From positions 1 through 64,000 of the forward strand of contig JBCBYO010000012.1 in the NCBI GenBank assembly GCA_039815825.1: DNA of 64,000 nt, written 5' to 3'. Position 1 is the stretch's first letter. Every line of letters begins with the position of its first letter. The notes beneath the pieces are model-generated. The model searched no databases. It was not told where the DNA came from and saw nothing but the letters and a program-made list of their open reading frames with translations. A program made the position numbers and the translations under genes. Of the stretch, positions 16,504-25,500 are shown one piece after another. The DNA is from JBCBDX01 sp039815825 (GTDB taxonomy: Bacteria > Pseudomonadota > Alphaproteobacteria > Rhizobiales > Rhizobiaceae).

Positions 16504-17129
16504 GGATATCTCCGATTTTGCTTCTGCCTTACTTGGCAGCTATGACGTTCGTCGTCGTTTCATCAAACTACCTTGTCCAAATCCCTTTTGACCATTTTGG
16601 TTTAAAGGACATTCTGACATGGGGTGCATTTACTTACCCCATAGCGTTTCTGATAAACGATCTGACGAACCGCCGTTTTGGCGTCAAGGCAGCACGCGTC
16701 GTGATCGCTCTTGGATTTGCACTTGCCGTTATCCTTTCCATTTGGCTGGCAACACCACGTATTGCCATCGCATCTGGCACCGCCTTTGCTGTCGCCCAGC
16801 TCTTGGACGCTTCGATTTTTGACCGTTTGCGGGCCTCTCAATGGTGGCGCGCGCCGCTTATTTCATCTGTTTTGGGCTCTGTGATCGATACCGTGCTGTT
16901 TTGGAGCCTTGCGTTTGCGCCATTGTTTGCCGGGATCGACTTGGCCTTCGGGATGGAAGATGGCTCGCTGGGCTTCCCGGTCCCGTTCTTCGGTGGTGAG
17001 ACCGCGCTCTGGATTTCGCTCGCTGTTGGCGATTTTTGTGTGAAGATATTGGTCGGTTTAGCGATGCTGATACCGTATGGCTTGTTGCTACCGCTCCTTA
17101 ACAAGCGTCAGCTGCAAGCTCCGGCCTAG
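16500..17129 (+). CDS. Queuosine precursor transporter (YhhQ/VUT family)
   Basis: 209-residue inner-membrane protein of the COG1738 family (YhhQ in E. coli), which imports queuosine precursors (preQ0/preQ1) for tRNA wobble modification. Family marks are VVSSNYLVQIP near the N terminus, WGAFTYPIAFLINDLTNRRFG after the second helix, and VGDFCVKILVGLAMLIPYGLL at the C terminus; about six helices. The start ATG 16500 is part of a preQ1-I-like pseudoknot, which supports the assignment strongly. The 3' end overlaps the converging phytase-like gene by 4 bp. Confidence 0.92.
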   Translation: MRISPILLLPYLAAMTFVVVSSNYLVQIPFDHFGLKDILTWGAFTYPIAFLINDLTNRRFGVKAARVVIALGFALAVILSIWLATPRIAIASGTAFAVAQLLDASIFDRLRASQWWRAPLISSVLGSVIDTVLFWSLAFAPLFAGIDLAFGMEDGSLGFPVPFFGGETALWISLAVGDFCVKILVGLAMLIPYGLLLPLLNKRQLQAPA

Positions 17130-18136
17130 TTCAGCTTAAGGCTAAACTCGAGCAGAAGATTGCGCTGCAAAAGCGACTTGTTGTCATCAGAGACAAGGGT
17201 CAGCCGGACTTGATCATCATTGATCGGGGTGATGGACAACCCTTCCATATTGTCAATCTGATGGCTCATGTCGGCTTCCAGAAGCATTTCTCCATCGACG
17301 GTTGCGCGCTCAGTAAGCGCGCTGCCACTGACCCTTCGCAGCCGCATAGAGATGCCTTGTACCAAGTTGAACCGGCGCTCAAGGACGAGCAAATCGCCAG
17401 TCGGCAGAAACGAGATATCTGTTACATCGTAATTTTCGGTGCGGAGCAGTGAAAACTCGTAGGCGTCGTCTCGGCCTGTGGGATCAACGAAACCCATAAT
17501 GTTGCCAGCTTTGTCGAGGCTTTTTTCAGCAATACCCACAATTGCCCTGGGGTGGATGAAACCAGCTGGTGCAATAGCGATACCTTCAAATCCGCGATTC
17601 TGCCTTAGCTCATAAAGTGGAACCGGGGGTCGTTCTTCGCTGACATATGCTAGTTGCCCATTACCCCACTGATATCTGCTCAAACGATGGTCGCGTTCAA
17701 ACGAGATGACGATTTGGCCATCATCGTCGATGGCAATGCCTTCGGCATCGACTTGCCATTTCTCTGCATACCTTGTGCCGTCAAATCCGGTGATTTCGCC
17801 GAATGTCGCCGCTGAAATGGCGGTGGGGTTGCCTGCTTCATCCCGCTCAAGTTTGGCGTTGATCCAAAAGCCAGTGTCCGTGACCAACCAGGCCATCCCA
17901 TCTTTAAACTCAATGCCTGATATCGCGCCGAAATGTGACTGGCGGCTCACCATTTCAAGGCCACCGATGAACGTCAGTGCGCCAAACTCTTTCTGATCTG
18001 ACCCGATCAAAAAGTTCGATATGGGTCTTGCGGTTATGGTGAGCGGACTGGACGCGGAACTTGCTTCCAAGGAAGTCAAAGTCGTCACATTTAACAGAAC
18101 GGCGGCAAGTGCGCTTGCGATGGGTTTAACGGGCAC
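17126..18136 (-). CDS. Phytase-like (esterase-like) exported protein
   Basis: 336 residues from GTG 18136, giving PVKPIASALAAVLLNVTTLTSLEASSASS, a good signal peptide. An alternative ATG at 18175 adds 13 residues and overlaps cobT by 50 bp. The mature part matches the phytase-like/esterase-like beta-propeller family (PF13449): FGAISGIEFKDGMAWLVTDTG, EGIAIDDDGQIVISFERDHRLSRY, NRGFEGIAIAP, DNMEGLSITPIND. No catalytic function is proven for most members. Located right after cobT on the same strand, which is a common arrangement. Confidence 0.8.
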   Translation of the reverse strand: MPVKPIASALAAVLLNVTTLTSLEASSASSPLTITARPISNFLIGSDQKEFGALTFIGGLEMVSRQSHFGAISGIEFKDGMAWLVTDTGFWINAKLERDEAGNPTAISAATFGEITGFDGTRYAEKWQVDAEGIAIDDDGQIVISFERDHRLSRYQWGNGQLAYVSEERPPVPLYELRQNRGFEGIAIAPAGFIHPRAIVGIAEKSLDKAGNIMGFVDPTGRDDAYEFSLLRTENYDVTDISFLPTGDLLVLERRFNLVQGISMRLRRVSGSALTERATVDGEMLLEADMSHQIDNMEGLSITPINDDQVRLTLVSDDNKSLLQRNLLLEFSLKLN

Positions 18137-20078
18137 GGGTTGCTCTGTTTGCGGATCGTACGCCCGTTTGTACATGGACACCACGCATTGATTGTTGCCC
18201 TTCCTCTTCAAAAAGGCTCGCCAATTGCTCTGTCATGGCACCTGCAAGCTCTTCTGCATCCACGATGGTGACTGCCCGTCGATAATAGCGCGTCACGTCG
18301 TGGCCGATGCCGATGGCCAGCATTTCGATATTGGAGCGAGTTTCAATCTCTTCAATCACGGCGCGAAGGTGTCGCTCAAGATAGTTGCCAGGGTTTACGG
18401 ACAGTGTTGAGTCGTCAACCGGTGCCCCATCGGAAATCATCATCATTATTTTGCGCTGTTCAGGGCGTTGCGACAGGCGGCGGAACGCCCATGTGAGCGC
18501 TTCCCCGTCGATATTTTCCTTCAACAGGCCTTCGCGCATCATCAAGCCCAAATTGTTGCGCGCGCGTCGCCATGGTGCGTCGGCCGACTTATAGATAATA
18601 TGGCGCAAATCGTTGAGCCGGCCCGGCTCGGCGGGTTTTCCACCCTTGAGCCAAGCTTCGCGTGCCTGCCCGCCTTTCCAAGCGCGGGTCGTAAAGCCCA
18701 GGATTTCGACTTTCACGCCGCAGCGTTCGAGCGTGCGGGCCAAAATATCGGCGCAGGTCGCTGCAACGGTGATTGGCCTTCCACGCATGGAACCGGAATT
18801 GTCGATCAGCAGGGTAACGACGGTGTCGCGAAAATTGGTGTCCCTCTCCCGCTTGAACGAAAGGGCGCCAAAGCCGCCATTCATCTCTTCGATGATAATG
18901 CGGGGCAGGCGTGCTGGATCCAAATAACCTTCTTCGAGATCGAAATCCCAAGACCGGTTTTGCTGCGCCATCAGGCGGCGTTGAAGCCGGTTGGCCAGAC
19001 GACCGACCACGCCCTGCAGGTTCGCTAATTGCTTGTCTAAAAATGCGCGTAGACGCTCCAATTCCTGTGCGTCGCACAGTTCCTCGGCGCCAATTATCTC
19101 GTCAAACTCTTCAGTAAAAACGTTGTAGTCGATGTCGGAGAGGATGTCGGAGAATTGTGGCTCCGGCCGCTCAACTTCGCCCGGCTCTTCCGCGTCAGCG
19201 TCAAAATCGTCATCCATGTCGTCGGAAGACATGTCAGCGGCTTCCATCTCGCCCATTTCGGACTGTTCGCTCTCAAGCGGGTTTTGTTCTTGCTCGGTCT
19301 GTTCGTCGCCGGATTGTTGATCGTCGGTTCCGCCATCTTCCTGCTCTTCATCATTGTCTGGCGGTTCTTGTTCGCTATTGTCATCTTCGTCGTCTTGACC
19401 GTGGTCGCCATCATATTCGTCGGCCATCTCCATGGAGACCAGCATATCGCGGATGTTTTTGGCGAAGACTTCCTGATCATCGATGGACGTTGTCAGGCGA
19501 TCGATATCGTCAGCGGCTTTTTCATTGATCCAATCGCGCCACAGATCGGCGACAGCAGACGCACCGGCTGGCGTCGGACGCCCCGTAAGCTTTTCACGCA
19601 CGAGCAATGCGACGGCCTCTTCCAACGGGGCCTGTTCGCGTTCAGTAACTGCTGACAAATTTGCACGGGTGAATTTGTCGTCGATCATGGCCGCGATGTT
19701 GTCGCCAACACCGGTCATGCGCTGTGCGCCAAGTGACTCCACACGCGCTTGCTCGACCGCATCATAGACGGCGCGCGCCTGATCACCTTCCGGCGCCAAA
19801 GTTCGGTGCAGCATGCTGTCATGGCAGGCTGCACGTAATGCCATGGAATCGGCAACGCCGCGGGTGATGCGAACGTCATTTTCAGTCACGCGGCGGGGTA
19901 AATCACTGACCCGTGCGTGCTTGCCCGCAAAAGCCGGGCGATCAGAGCTGAAAACAACTTCCAATTCATGATCGCCAGCAATGGCGCGCATGCAGCCGGT
20001 CACCGCCCGCTTGAACGGTTCGGTATCAGCCGCCTTGTTTTTTGGACGGTTTTTGGAATTGTCGCCCGGTGCTGCCAT
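18126..20078 (-). CDS. cobT: Aerobic cobaltochelatase subunit CobT
   Basis: CobT works with CobS and CobN to insert cobalt into hydrogenobyrinic diamide in the aerobic B12 pathway. 650 residues, normal. The order is a helical N-terminal domain, a strongly acidic linker at about 220-305 (runs of Asp, Glu, Gln), and a C-terminal VWA-like domain with the MIDAS metal site DNSGS at 426-430 plus the later SDGAPVDDS. CobT is the counterpart of BchD in magnesium chelatase. It lies 8 bp downstream of cobS. cobN is not in this window. Confidence 0.95.
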   Translation of the reverse strand: MAAPGDNSKNRPKNKAADTEPFKRAVTGCMRAIAGDHELEVVFSSDRPAFAGKHARVSDLPRRVTENDVRITRGVADSMALRAACHDSMLHRTLAPEGDQARAVYDAVEQARVESLGAQRMTGVGDNIAAMIDDKFTRANLSAVTEREQAPLEEAVALLVREKLTGRPTPAGASAVADLWRDWINEKAADDIDRLTTSIDDQEVFAKNIRDMLVSMEMADEYDGDHGQDDEDDNSEQEPPDNDEEQEDGGTDDQQSGDEQTEQEQNPLESEQSEMGEMEAADMSSDDMDDDFDADAEEPGEVERPEPQFSDILSDIDYNVFTEEFDEIIGAEELCDAQELERLRAFLDKQLANLQGVVGRLANRLQRRLMAQQNRSWDFDLEEGYLDPARLPRIIIEEMNGGFGALSFKRERDTNFRDTVVTLLIDNSGSMRGRPITVAATCADILARTLERCGVKVEILGFTTRAWKGGQAREAWLKGGKPAEPGRLNDLRHIIYKSADAPWRRARNNLGLMMREGLLKENIDGEALTWAFRRLSQRPEQRKIMMMISDGAPVDDSTLSVNPGNYLERHLRAVIEEIETRSNIEMLAIGIGHDVTRYYRRAVTIVDAEELAGAMTEQLASLFEEEGQQSMRGVHVQTGVRSANRATRAR

Positions 20079-20086
20079 GGAATGCT

Positions 20087-21073
20087 TTAACTCAAAGCGA
20101 CGTTAGCCGCTGACTCTGGCAATTCCTCGCCAAAGCAACGCTGATAAAATTCCGCGACCAGTGTCCGTTCCAGATCATCACACTTGTTCAGGAAGGTAAG
20201 GCGGAAGGCCATGCCAATATCGCCAAAGATCTCTGCGTTTTCGGCCCAGGTGATGACGGTCCGTGGAGACATCACAGTCGACAGGTCACCATTGATGAAG
20301 GCTTGGCGCGTCATGTCCGCCAGACGAACCATCGCGTTGATCTGCTCGCGTCCTTCGGTGGTTTGGAAGTTTTTCGCTTTAGCCAGGACAATTTCCACCT
20401 CATTGTCATGGGGCAGATAATTGAGTGTCGTCACGATGGACCAGCGGTCCATCTGTGCCTGGTTGATCTGTTGGGTGCCGTGGTAAAGGCCCGTCGTGTC
20501 ACCAAGACCCACCGTGTTGGCTGTTGCAAACAAGCGGAAAGCCGGGTGAGGGCGGATAACGCGAGATTGGTCGAGTAGGGTCAGGCGACCGGAGCTCTCA
20601 AGCACACGTTGGATCACGAACATAACGTCTGGTCGCCCCGCGTCATACTCATCGAATACAAGCGCGACGTTGTTTTGGTAGGCCCAAGGCAAAATACCGT
20701 CTTTGAACTGGGTCACCTGTTTGCCATCCTGCATGACGATGGCGTCTTTGCCGACCAGGTCGATACGGCTGACATGACTGTCCAGATTGACGCGTACGGC
20801 GGGCCAATTCAGCCGCGCGGCGACTTGTTCAATATGCGTTGATTTACCTGTGCCGTGGTAGCCGGACACCATGACACGGCGGTTATGCGCAAAGCCTGCC
20901 AAGATCGCCAGTGTTGTGTTGCGATCAAATATATAATCCGGGTCTACTTCCGGCACGTGGGCGTTGGGTGTGGAGTAGGCCGGCACGCTCATGTCGATAT
21001 CAATGCCAAACGTCTCGCGTACGTCGACGCTTGTGTCGGGCATTTCGGATATATCGAGTTCAATCTTATTCAT
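20087..21073 (-). CDS. cobS: Aerobic cobaltochelatase subunit CobS
   Basis: AAA+ ATPase of the cobalt chelatase, the counterpart of BchI. Walker A is GYHGTGKS at residues 71-78, Walker B is ALVFDEYDAG, the sensor-1 region is FATANTVGLGD, and an Arg-containing MSPRTVITWAE is in the C-terminal part. Length 328 is usual. It energises cobalt insertion together with CobT. The J-domain gene lies upstream by 22 bp on the same strand, so all three may be cotranscribed. Confidence 0.95.
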   Translation of the reverse strand: MNKIELDISEMPDTSVDVRETFGIDIDMSVPAYSTPNAHVPEVDPDYIFDRNTTLAILAGFAHNRRVMVSGYHGTGKSTHIEQVAARLNWPAVRVNLDSHVSRIDLVGKDAIVMQDGKQVTQFKDGILPWAYQNNVALVFDEYDAGRPDVMFVIQRVLESSGRLTLLDQSRVIRPHPAFRLFATANTVGLGDTTGLYHGTQQINQAQMDRWSIVTTLNYLPHDNEVEIVLAKAKNFQTTEGREQINAMVRLADMTRQAFINGDLSTVMSPRTVITWAENAEIFGDIGMAFRLTFLNKCDDLERTLVAEFYQRCFGEELPESAANVALS

Positions 21074-21095
21074 CGTCTTAAGTCCCTTGGCCGGC

Positions 21096-21713
21096 TCAGC
21101 ACAGCCCTGCAGTTTTCAGCAAATTATATGCGTTGATGACATCCCGGAAGCGTTCTTCGGATGTTCGGTCGCCGCCATTGGCGTCCGGGTGATGTTTTTT
21201 GACCAGCACTTTATAGGCATTCTTGATGTCATCAGCTGACGCGGTGTCCTTCAAACCCAAGGCGCGCATGGCTTTTGTCTCAAGCGGTTTTAAGCGGCGG
21301 ACCGGCTTTGCGTTTTGTACTGCATCCCATGCGGCGGGGTTGCGCATGCGCATGGCCTTGGCGGAACCGGATTTCATGTCTGAGAAAACGGGCGCTGCGG
21401 TGCTCGGCTGCTTTGCCGTTCCCATCTTCCAGGTCGGGCGGTCGCCAACTTGCGATGCCTTTTGGAATTTGGCGATCTCGTCGTCTGACAGGCCAGAGAA
21501 ATAGTTATAGTTCTTGTTGTACTCGCGTACATGGTCGACACAGAACCACAGATATTCCCCGTCGCGATTGCGTCCGGCCGGCGCTTTGTGCGCGCCCGGC
21601 TTGTCGCAACCAGCCCATTGGCAGCGATTCGCGGCTTCCTCGGCAGCCTTCTTTTTTTTGCCGCCGGGATTAATACGAATGGAATCGAAGTATTTCGAGG
21701 TCGAAGATGGCAT
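21096..21713 (-). CDS. J-domain protein with N-terminal Cys-rich segment
   Basis: 205 residues from ATG 21713 (a GTG six bases upstream is possible). The C-terminal 65 residues are a DnaJ domain: ALGLKDTASADDIKNAYKVLVKKHHPDANGG, with the HPD tripeptide that stimulates DnaK. The N-terminal half has CQWAGCDKPGAHKAP and YLWFCVDHVREYNKNYNYF, a likely small metal-binding element conserved in the family. Such proteins sit next to cobS and bolA in Hyphomicrobiales; the client is not known. Divergent from bolA. Confidence 0.87.
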   Translation of the reverse strand: MPSSTSKYFDSIRINPGGKKKKAAEEAANRCQWAGCDKPGAHKAPAGRNRDGEYLWFCVDHVREYNKNYNYFSGLSDDEIAKFQKASQVGDRPTWKMGTAKQPSTAAPVFSDMKSGSAKAMRMRNPAAWDAVQNAKPVRRLKPLETKAMRALGLKDTASADDIKNAYKVLVKKHHPDANGGDRTSEERFRDVINAYNLLKTAGLC

Positions 21714-21870
21714 GGTCACACAGATTATGGGGCGTACCCCGGTTTCGGCAATGATTGCAGCGATGAGCGGCAGTTAGAAACGCTGGCTTTTCCGCCGAGG
21801 TTCGGCTTGAAAGAGCGACGCATTGGTGTAACGGCAAGCCTTGGTGCTGGCAAGATGGAGTAGTGCTTAA

Positions 21871-22140
21871 ATGGGACCTTTAGAGCGATCAATCAACCGC
21901 AAGCTGCGCGACAGTTTCGCCCCGTTGGCGCTTGAAGTGATCAACGAAAGCCATTTGCATGCCGGCCACCAGGGTGGCGCTGTCGACGGGACTGGTGAAA
22001 CACATTTTCGAGTGAGGATCACATCCGAGGCTTTTCAAGCAATGACCCGGCTGCAAAGGCACCGTGCCGTCAATGAGTTGTTGGCCGAGGAACTGGCCAA
22101 TGGCGTTCATGCTTTGGCAGTCGAACCCAGCGCTCCGTGA
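21871..22140 (+). CDS. bolA: BolA family protein
   Basis: 89-residue BolA-fold protein. The class II-like core is ALEVINESHLHAGHQGGAVDGTGETHFRVRITSEAF, with the His residues that bind an iron-sulfur cluster together with a monothiol glutaredoxin, and RLQRHRAVNELLAEEL for the last helix. BolA proteins act in Fe-S trafficking and stress-related morphology. ATG 21871 with GGAG about 12 bases upstream. Ends 2 bp from the converging CorC-like gene. Confidence 0.9.
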   Translation: MGPLERSINRKLRDSFAPLALEVINESHLHAGHQGGAVDGTGETHFRVRITSEAFQAMTRLQRHRAVNELLAEELANGVHALAVEPSAP

Positions 22141-22141
22141 G

Positions 22142-23401
22142 TTAAGATGTTGCCCGAATGCGGATCTTCTCCAGCCGGTTCTTCACCCTTTTGATAACCA
22201 CAAATCGTTTGCCGTGAAATGTGAAAGCTTGTTTCTCAGATGGAATAATCTTCGCTTCATGGATGACGAGCCCCGCAATGGTTGTCGCTTCATCGTCAGG
22301 CAGGTTCCAGTCCAATGCGCGGTTCAAATCCCGGATCGGCACTGAACCATCAACGAGCACTGAGCCATCGGCTTCGGTTTTTACGCCGGAGACTTCGATG
22401 TCATGTTCATCTGCAATTTCGCCGACGATTTCTTCCATTATGTCTTCAAGGGTGACGAGCCCCTCAAGTTCGCCATATTCATCTACAACGATTGCGACAT
22501 GGGCTTTACGCCGTAAAAAAGCGTTGAGCTGATCATGTAACATTGTCGTATCGGGCACAAACCAGGGTTCGTTTGCGACTTTCATGATATCGATCTTGGA
22601 TGGATCGTTGCCGACAGCGTGCAAGGCGCGCAGCAAGTCTTTGGCGTGTACGATTCCGACAATATTGTCTGTTTCCCCGCGCCAAACCGGCATGCGCGTG
22701 TAGGGGCTTTTCAAGATCTCCGAGACAACAACGTCCGCGGGATCATCCGCATTGACCATGTACATATTCGTGCGGTGGATCATGACATCGGACACATCCA
22801 GCTCTTGCAGATCCAGCAAGCCGCCCAAGCGTTCGCGGTCTTCCTTGTCCACCGAACCCTCTTCGTGCAGCACTTCAACGGCACCGCGCAATTCGTCGCG
22901 ACCAGACAAAAGTGCCTGGTTTTCGCCGAAACGAACGCCGAAGCGCGCCAAGATAAATCGCACGATGTAGTCCACGGCGACTGCCAATGGTGAGACTATT
23001 CGGACAAAAAACGAGATCACCGGCACTACGAAAAGCGCAAACTGGTCGGTGCGCGATATTGCCAGGTATTTTGGCATGACTTCAGCGAAGATGACGAGCA
23101 GTGGTGTCAAAACGAGCGTGGCGTAAACCAAACCCGTCTCACCAAAGAGCGACAGAAAAAGGCTGGTCGTCAAAACCGGCGACATGACGTTGACCAGATT
23201 GTTGCCGATTAAGATTGAACCGATCAGACGTTCTTTGTTTTCTGTCAGCGCCGCAACGTTTTTAGCACGGCGGTTTCCCTGGTTGGCCAATTGTTTCATC
23301 CGCCCGCGTGACACCGCGGTCAATGCGGTTTCCGAGCCGGAAAAGAAGCCTGACATGACAATCAGGATCAGGACGGCGGCAATGATAATCCAGGTTTCCA
23401 T
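22142..23401 (-). CDS. HlyC/CorC-type CNNM membrane protein
   Basis: 419-residue inner-membrane protein. The N-terminal CNNM (DUF21) domain has three or four helices (residues about 1-165), with GFFSGSETALTAVSRGRM and PLLVIFAEVMPKYLAISR. Two CBS domains follow (about 200-330; DVMIHRTNMYMVN, VVDEYGELEGLVTLEDIMEEIVGEI) and a C-terminal CorC_HlyC domain. Relatives are implicated in magnesium and cobalt efflux or resistance. Its place after aroK-aroB is typical for this order and could make it part of that operon. Confidence 0.9.
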   Translation of the reverse strand: METWIIIAAVLILIVMSGFFSGSETALTAVSRGRMKQLANQGNRRAKNVAALTENKERLIGSILIGNNLVNVMSPVLTTSLFLSLFGETGLVYATLVLTPLLVIFAEVMPKYLAISRTDQFALFVVPVISFFVRIVSPLAVAVDYIVRFILARFGVRFGENQALLSGRDELRGAVEVLHEEGSVDKEDRERLGGLLDLQELDVSDVMIHRTNMYMVNADDPADVVVSEILKSPYTRMPVWRGETDNIVGIVHAKDLLRALHAVGNDPSKIDIMKVANEPWFVPDTTMLHDQLNAFLRRKAHVAIVVDEYGELEGLVTLEDIMEEIVGEIADEHDIEVSGVKTEADGSVLVDGSVPIRDLNRALDWNLPDDEATTIAGLVIHEAKIIPSEKQAFTFHGKRFVVIKRVKNRLEKIRIRATS

Positions 23402-23432
23402 GGCGTTACGCTTTCAAAGGACGGAACAGTAC

Positions 23433-24542
23433 TTATAGGATGGTTTGAAGGAATGTACGTACTTCTGAAGTGGGTACATTTTTGCCGACAAAGGCGTTGC
23501 CAATGCCGCGTGTTAAGATGAAGGTAAGCGCGCCGCGAGAGACCTTCTTGTCTTGGGCGATAAAGTCCAACAATTGGTCTGCATCGTCGATGTGTTCGCG
23601 CATGAACGATAGATCAGCCGGAAGGCCGACTGTTTCAAGATGCGCCCTCACACGATCTGTATCGTCAGGGCTTGCATGATTAAGCCGCGAAGAGAACGCA
23701 TGTGCCAATACCATACCGATCGCCACGCCTTCGCCGTGGACGAGAATTTCAGGATTGTATCGGGCAATGCCTTCCAGTGCATGGCCAAAAGTGTGACCAA
23801 GATTGAGAAGGGCGCGTTCGCCGCTTTCTCGCTCATCGCGCTCAACAATGGCCGCCTTGGCGCGGCATGAATATGCCACAGCTTCGACCCTATCTGCAGT
23901 GCCGTCGAAAATGCCGCGCCAGTTTTGTTCAAGCCAAGTGAAAAAGTTCTCGTCGCTGATCAAACCATATTTGATGACTTCCGCATAACCGGCTTTGAAT
24001 TCGCGTTGTGTCAGTGTGTCCAAAAGGCTTGTGTCCGCGATAACCAATTTTGGCTGGTGGAAGGCGCCGACCAGATTTTTGCCATGCGGTGAATTGATGC
24101 CCGTTTTGCCACCAACCGATGAATCCACCTGTGCCAGCAATGTGGTTGGAACTTGCACAAAATGCATGCCACGACGGATGATTGAGGCGGCAAAACCTGC
24201 AAGATCGCCGATCACACCTCCACCAAAACCAATCACAACGTCATTGCGCTCAAGACGTGCATCAAGCACACCTTCGACAACCGTTTCCAGATGGGCGTAG
24301 CTTTTCGTCGTCTCTCCGGGCTGAAGGACGATCTCAAAGTGGTCAAGTCCTGCCGTTTCAAGCGACTTTTTTAAGGACGATAGGTGAAGGGCAGCGACAT
24401 TTTCATCTGTAACAATAGCGCATTTTGCGTCAGGCATAATGCTGGTAATGTGTTTGCCAGCGTCCTCCAGCAATCCATTGCCGATCAAAATATCGTAGGA
24501 TCTGTCTCCGAGGCCAACGTGTACCGTTTGGCGGGGGGTCAT
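23433..24542 (-). CDS. aroB: 3-dehydroquinate synthase
   Basis: NAD- and metal-dependent cyclisation of DAHP to 3-dehydroquinate, the second step of the shikimate pathway. Motifs: GGGVIGDLAGFAASIIRRGM for nucleotide binding, VPTTLLAQVDSSVGGKTGIN, and the metal ligands Glu (FKAGYAEVIKYGLI), His (LLNLGHTFGHALE) and His (VHGEGVAIGM). Length 369. ATG 24542 overlaps the aroK stop by 4 bp, indicating translational coupling. Confidence 0.95.
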   Translation of the reverse strand: MTPRQTVHVGLGDRSYDILIGNGLLEDAGKHITSIMPDAKCAIVTDENVAALHLSSLKKSLETAGLDHFEIVLQPGETTKSYAHLETVVEGVLDARLERNDVVIGFGGGVIGDLAGFAASIIRRGMHFVQVPTTLLAQVDSSVGGKTGINSPHGKNLVGAFHQPKLVIADTSLLDTLTQREFKAGYAEVIKYGLISDENFFTWLEQNWRGIFDGTADRVEAVAYSCRAKAAIVERDERESGERALLNLGHTFGHALEGIARYNPEILVHGEGVAIGMVLAHAFSSRLNHASPDDTDRVRAHLETVGLPADLSFMREHIDDADQLLDFIAQDKKVSRGALTFILTRGIGNAFVGKNVPTSEVRTFLQTIL

Positions 24543-25129
24543 ATTATTTCCTCGTTAAAATGTTGGTCGAGGGCACAGATCACATTGCGTACCATGGCTT
24601 CCTTTGACACATCTTGTGAAACAACGGTTACGTCGGCAGTCTGATATACAGGGTAGCGCAAATCGATCAGTTCTTGCATGACTGCGCGTGGATTTGGCCT
24701 TTTCAAAAGCGGACGGGTCGACTTGCGGGAGACACGGGCCATCAGCAAATCAAGGTCAGCGCTGAGCCACACAGAGACAGCATTTTGCTTGATGGTGGCT
24801 CTGGTATCATCGTCCATAAAGGCCCCGCCGCCCGTCGCCATCACCATCGAACTCTCGGACATAAGCCGCTTGATCACGCTTGCTTCCAACCGTCTGAACT
24901 CCGGCTCGCCATATTGCTCAAAAATATCGGCGACCGGCATATCAGCAGCTTTTTCAATTTCATGGTCACTATCTGCAAACGGCAGCTGAAGTGTGAGCGC
25001 CAATTTACGGCCTATGGCAGATTTGCCCGCGCCCATTAGACCGACCAATACGATGGGCCTGCCGTTCAATCGTCCAATGATAGAGCGGATTTGTTCCTGA
25101 TTGGCCTGTGTCGAACTATTTTGACCCAT
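24539..25129 (-). CDS. aroK: Shikimate kinase
   Basis: ATP-dependent phosphorylation of shikimate. Walker A is GLMGAGKSAIGR at about residues 31-42, followed by the shikimate-binding DSDHEIEKAA and GGGAFM motifs and the lid Arg in KSTRPLLKRPNPR. Length 196, with an N-terminal extension of about 25 residues beyond the minimal kinase. First gene of aroK-aroB-corC. The 120-bp gap to the divergent 73-residue protein holds the promoters of both. Confidence 0.94.
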   Translation of the reverse strand: MGQNSSTQANQEQIRSIIGRLNGRPIVLVGLMGAGKSAIGRKLALTLQLPFADSDHEIEKAADMPVADIFEQYGEPEFRRLEASVIKRLMSESSMVMATGGGAFMDDDTRATIKQNAVSVWLSADLDLLMARVSRKSTRPLLKRPNPRAVMQELIDLRYPVYQTADVTVVSQDVSKEAMVRNVICALDQHFNEEII

Positions 25130-25249
25130 GGCTGGTGTTTGCGCATGAACTGCAAACTTGTGTCAAGCGATGGAGTGGCGTTGTCGGCACGTTGCGTTGC
25201 AATTATTCCTCATATATCGCAATGAGCAACTGACCCTACGGAAATACTG

Positions 25250-25471
25250 ATGCCAAGCCTCATCCGATTTCTCATGACGCTTTTAGTGCTGGGTGGACTT
25301 GCTTATGCGGGTATGTTCGCGCTGACAGTGTTTGTTGAGCCCAATCCGCGAGAAATGACGGTCCGGGTGCCGCGCGACCGTATCAATCCACGTCCGGTCG
25401 AACGTCAGCTCCCGCCGGTTGTTGAGACGCAAGCCTCCGATGAAGGCGATGAAGCGGGAGCCGCTGAGTAG
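25250..25471 (+). CDS. Small conserved single-helix membrane protein
   Basis: 73 residues: a membrane helix at about 5-29 (IRFLMTLLVLGGLAYAGMFAL), then a short soluble tail with VEPNPREMTVRVPRDRINP, and an acidic C terminus. Small proteins of this kind are found between aroK and xerD in Hyphomicrobiales. Function unknown. It ends 29 bp before xerD on the same strand, so the two may share a transcript. Confidence 0.72.
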   Translation: MPSLIRFLMTLLVLGGLAYAGMFALTVFVEPNPREMTVRVPRDRINPRPVERQLPPVVETQASDEGDEAGAAE

Positions 25472-25500
25472 GTTCTAGGATCCGGTAACTATTGGCGGTT

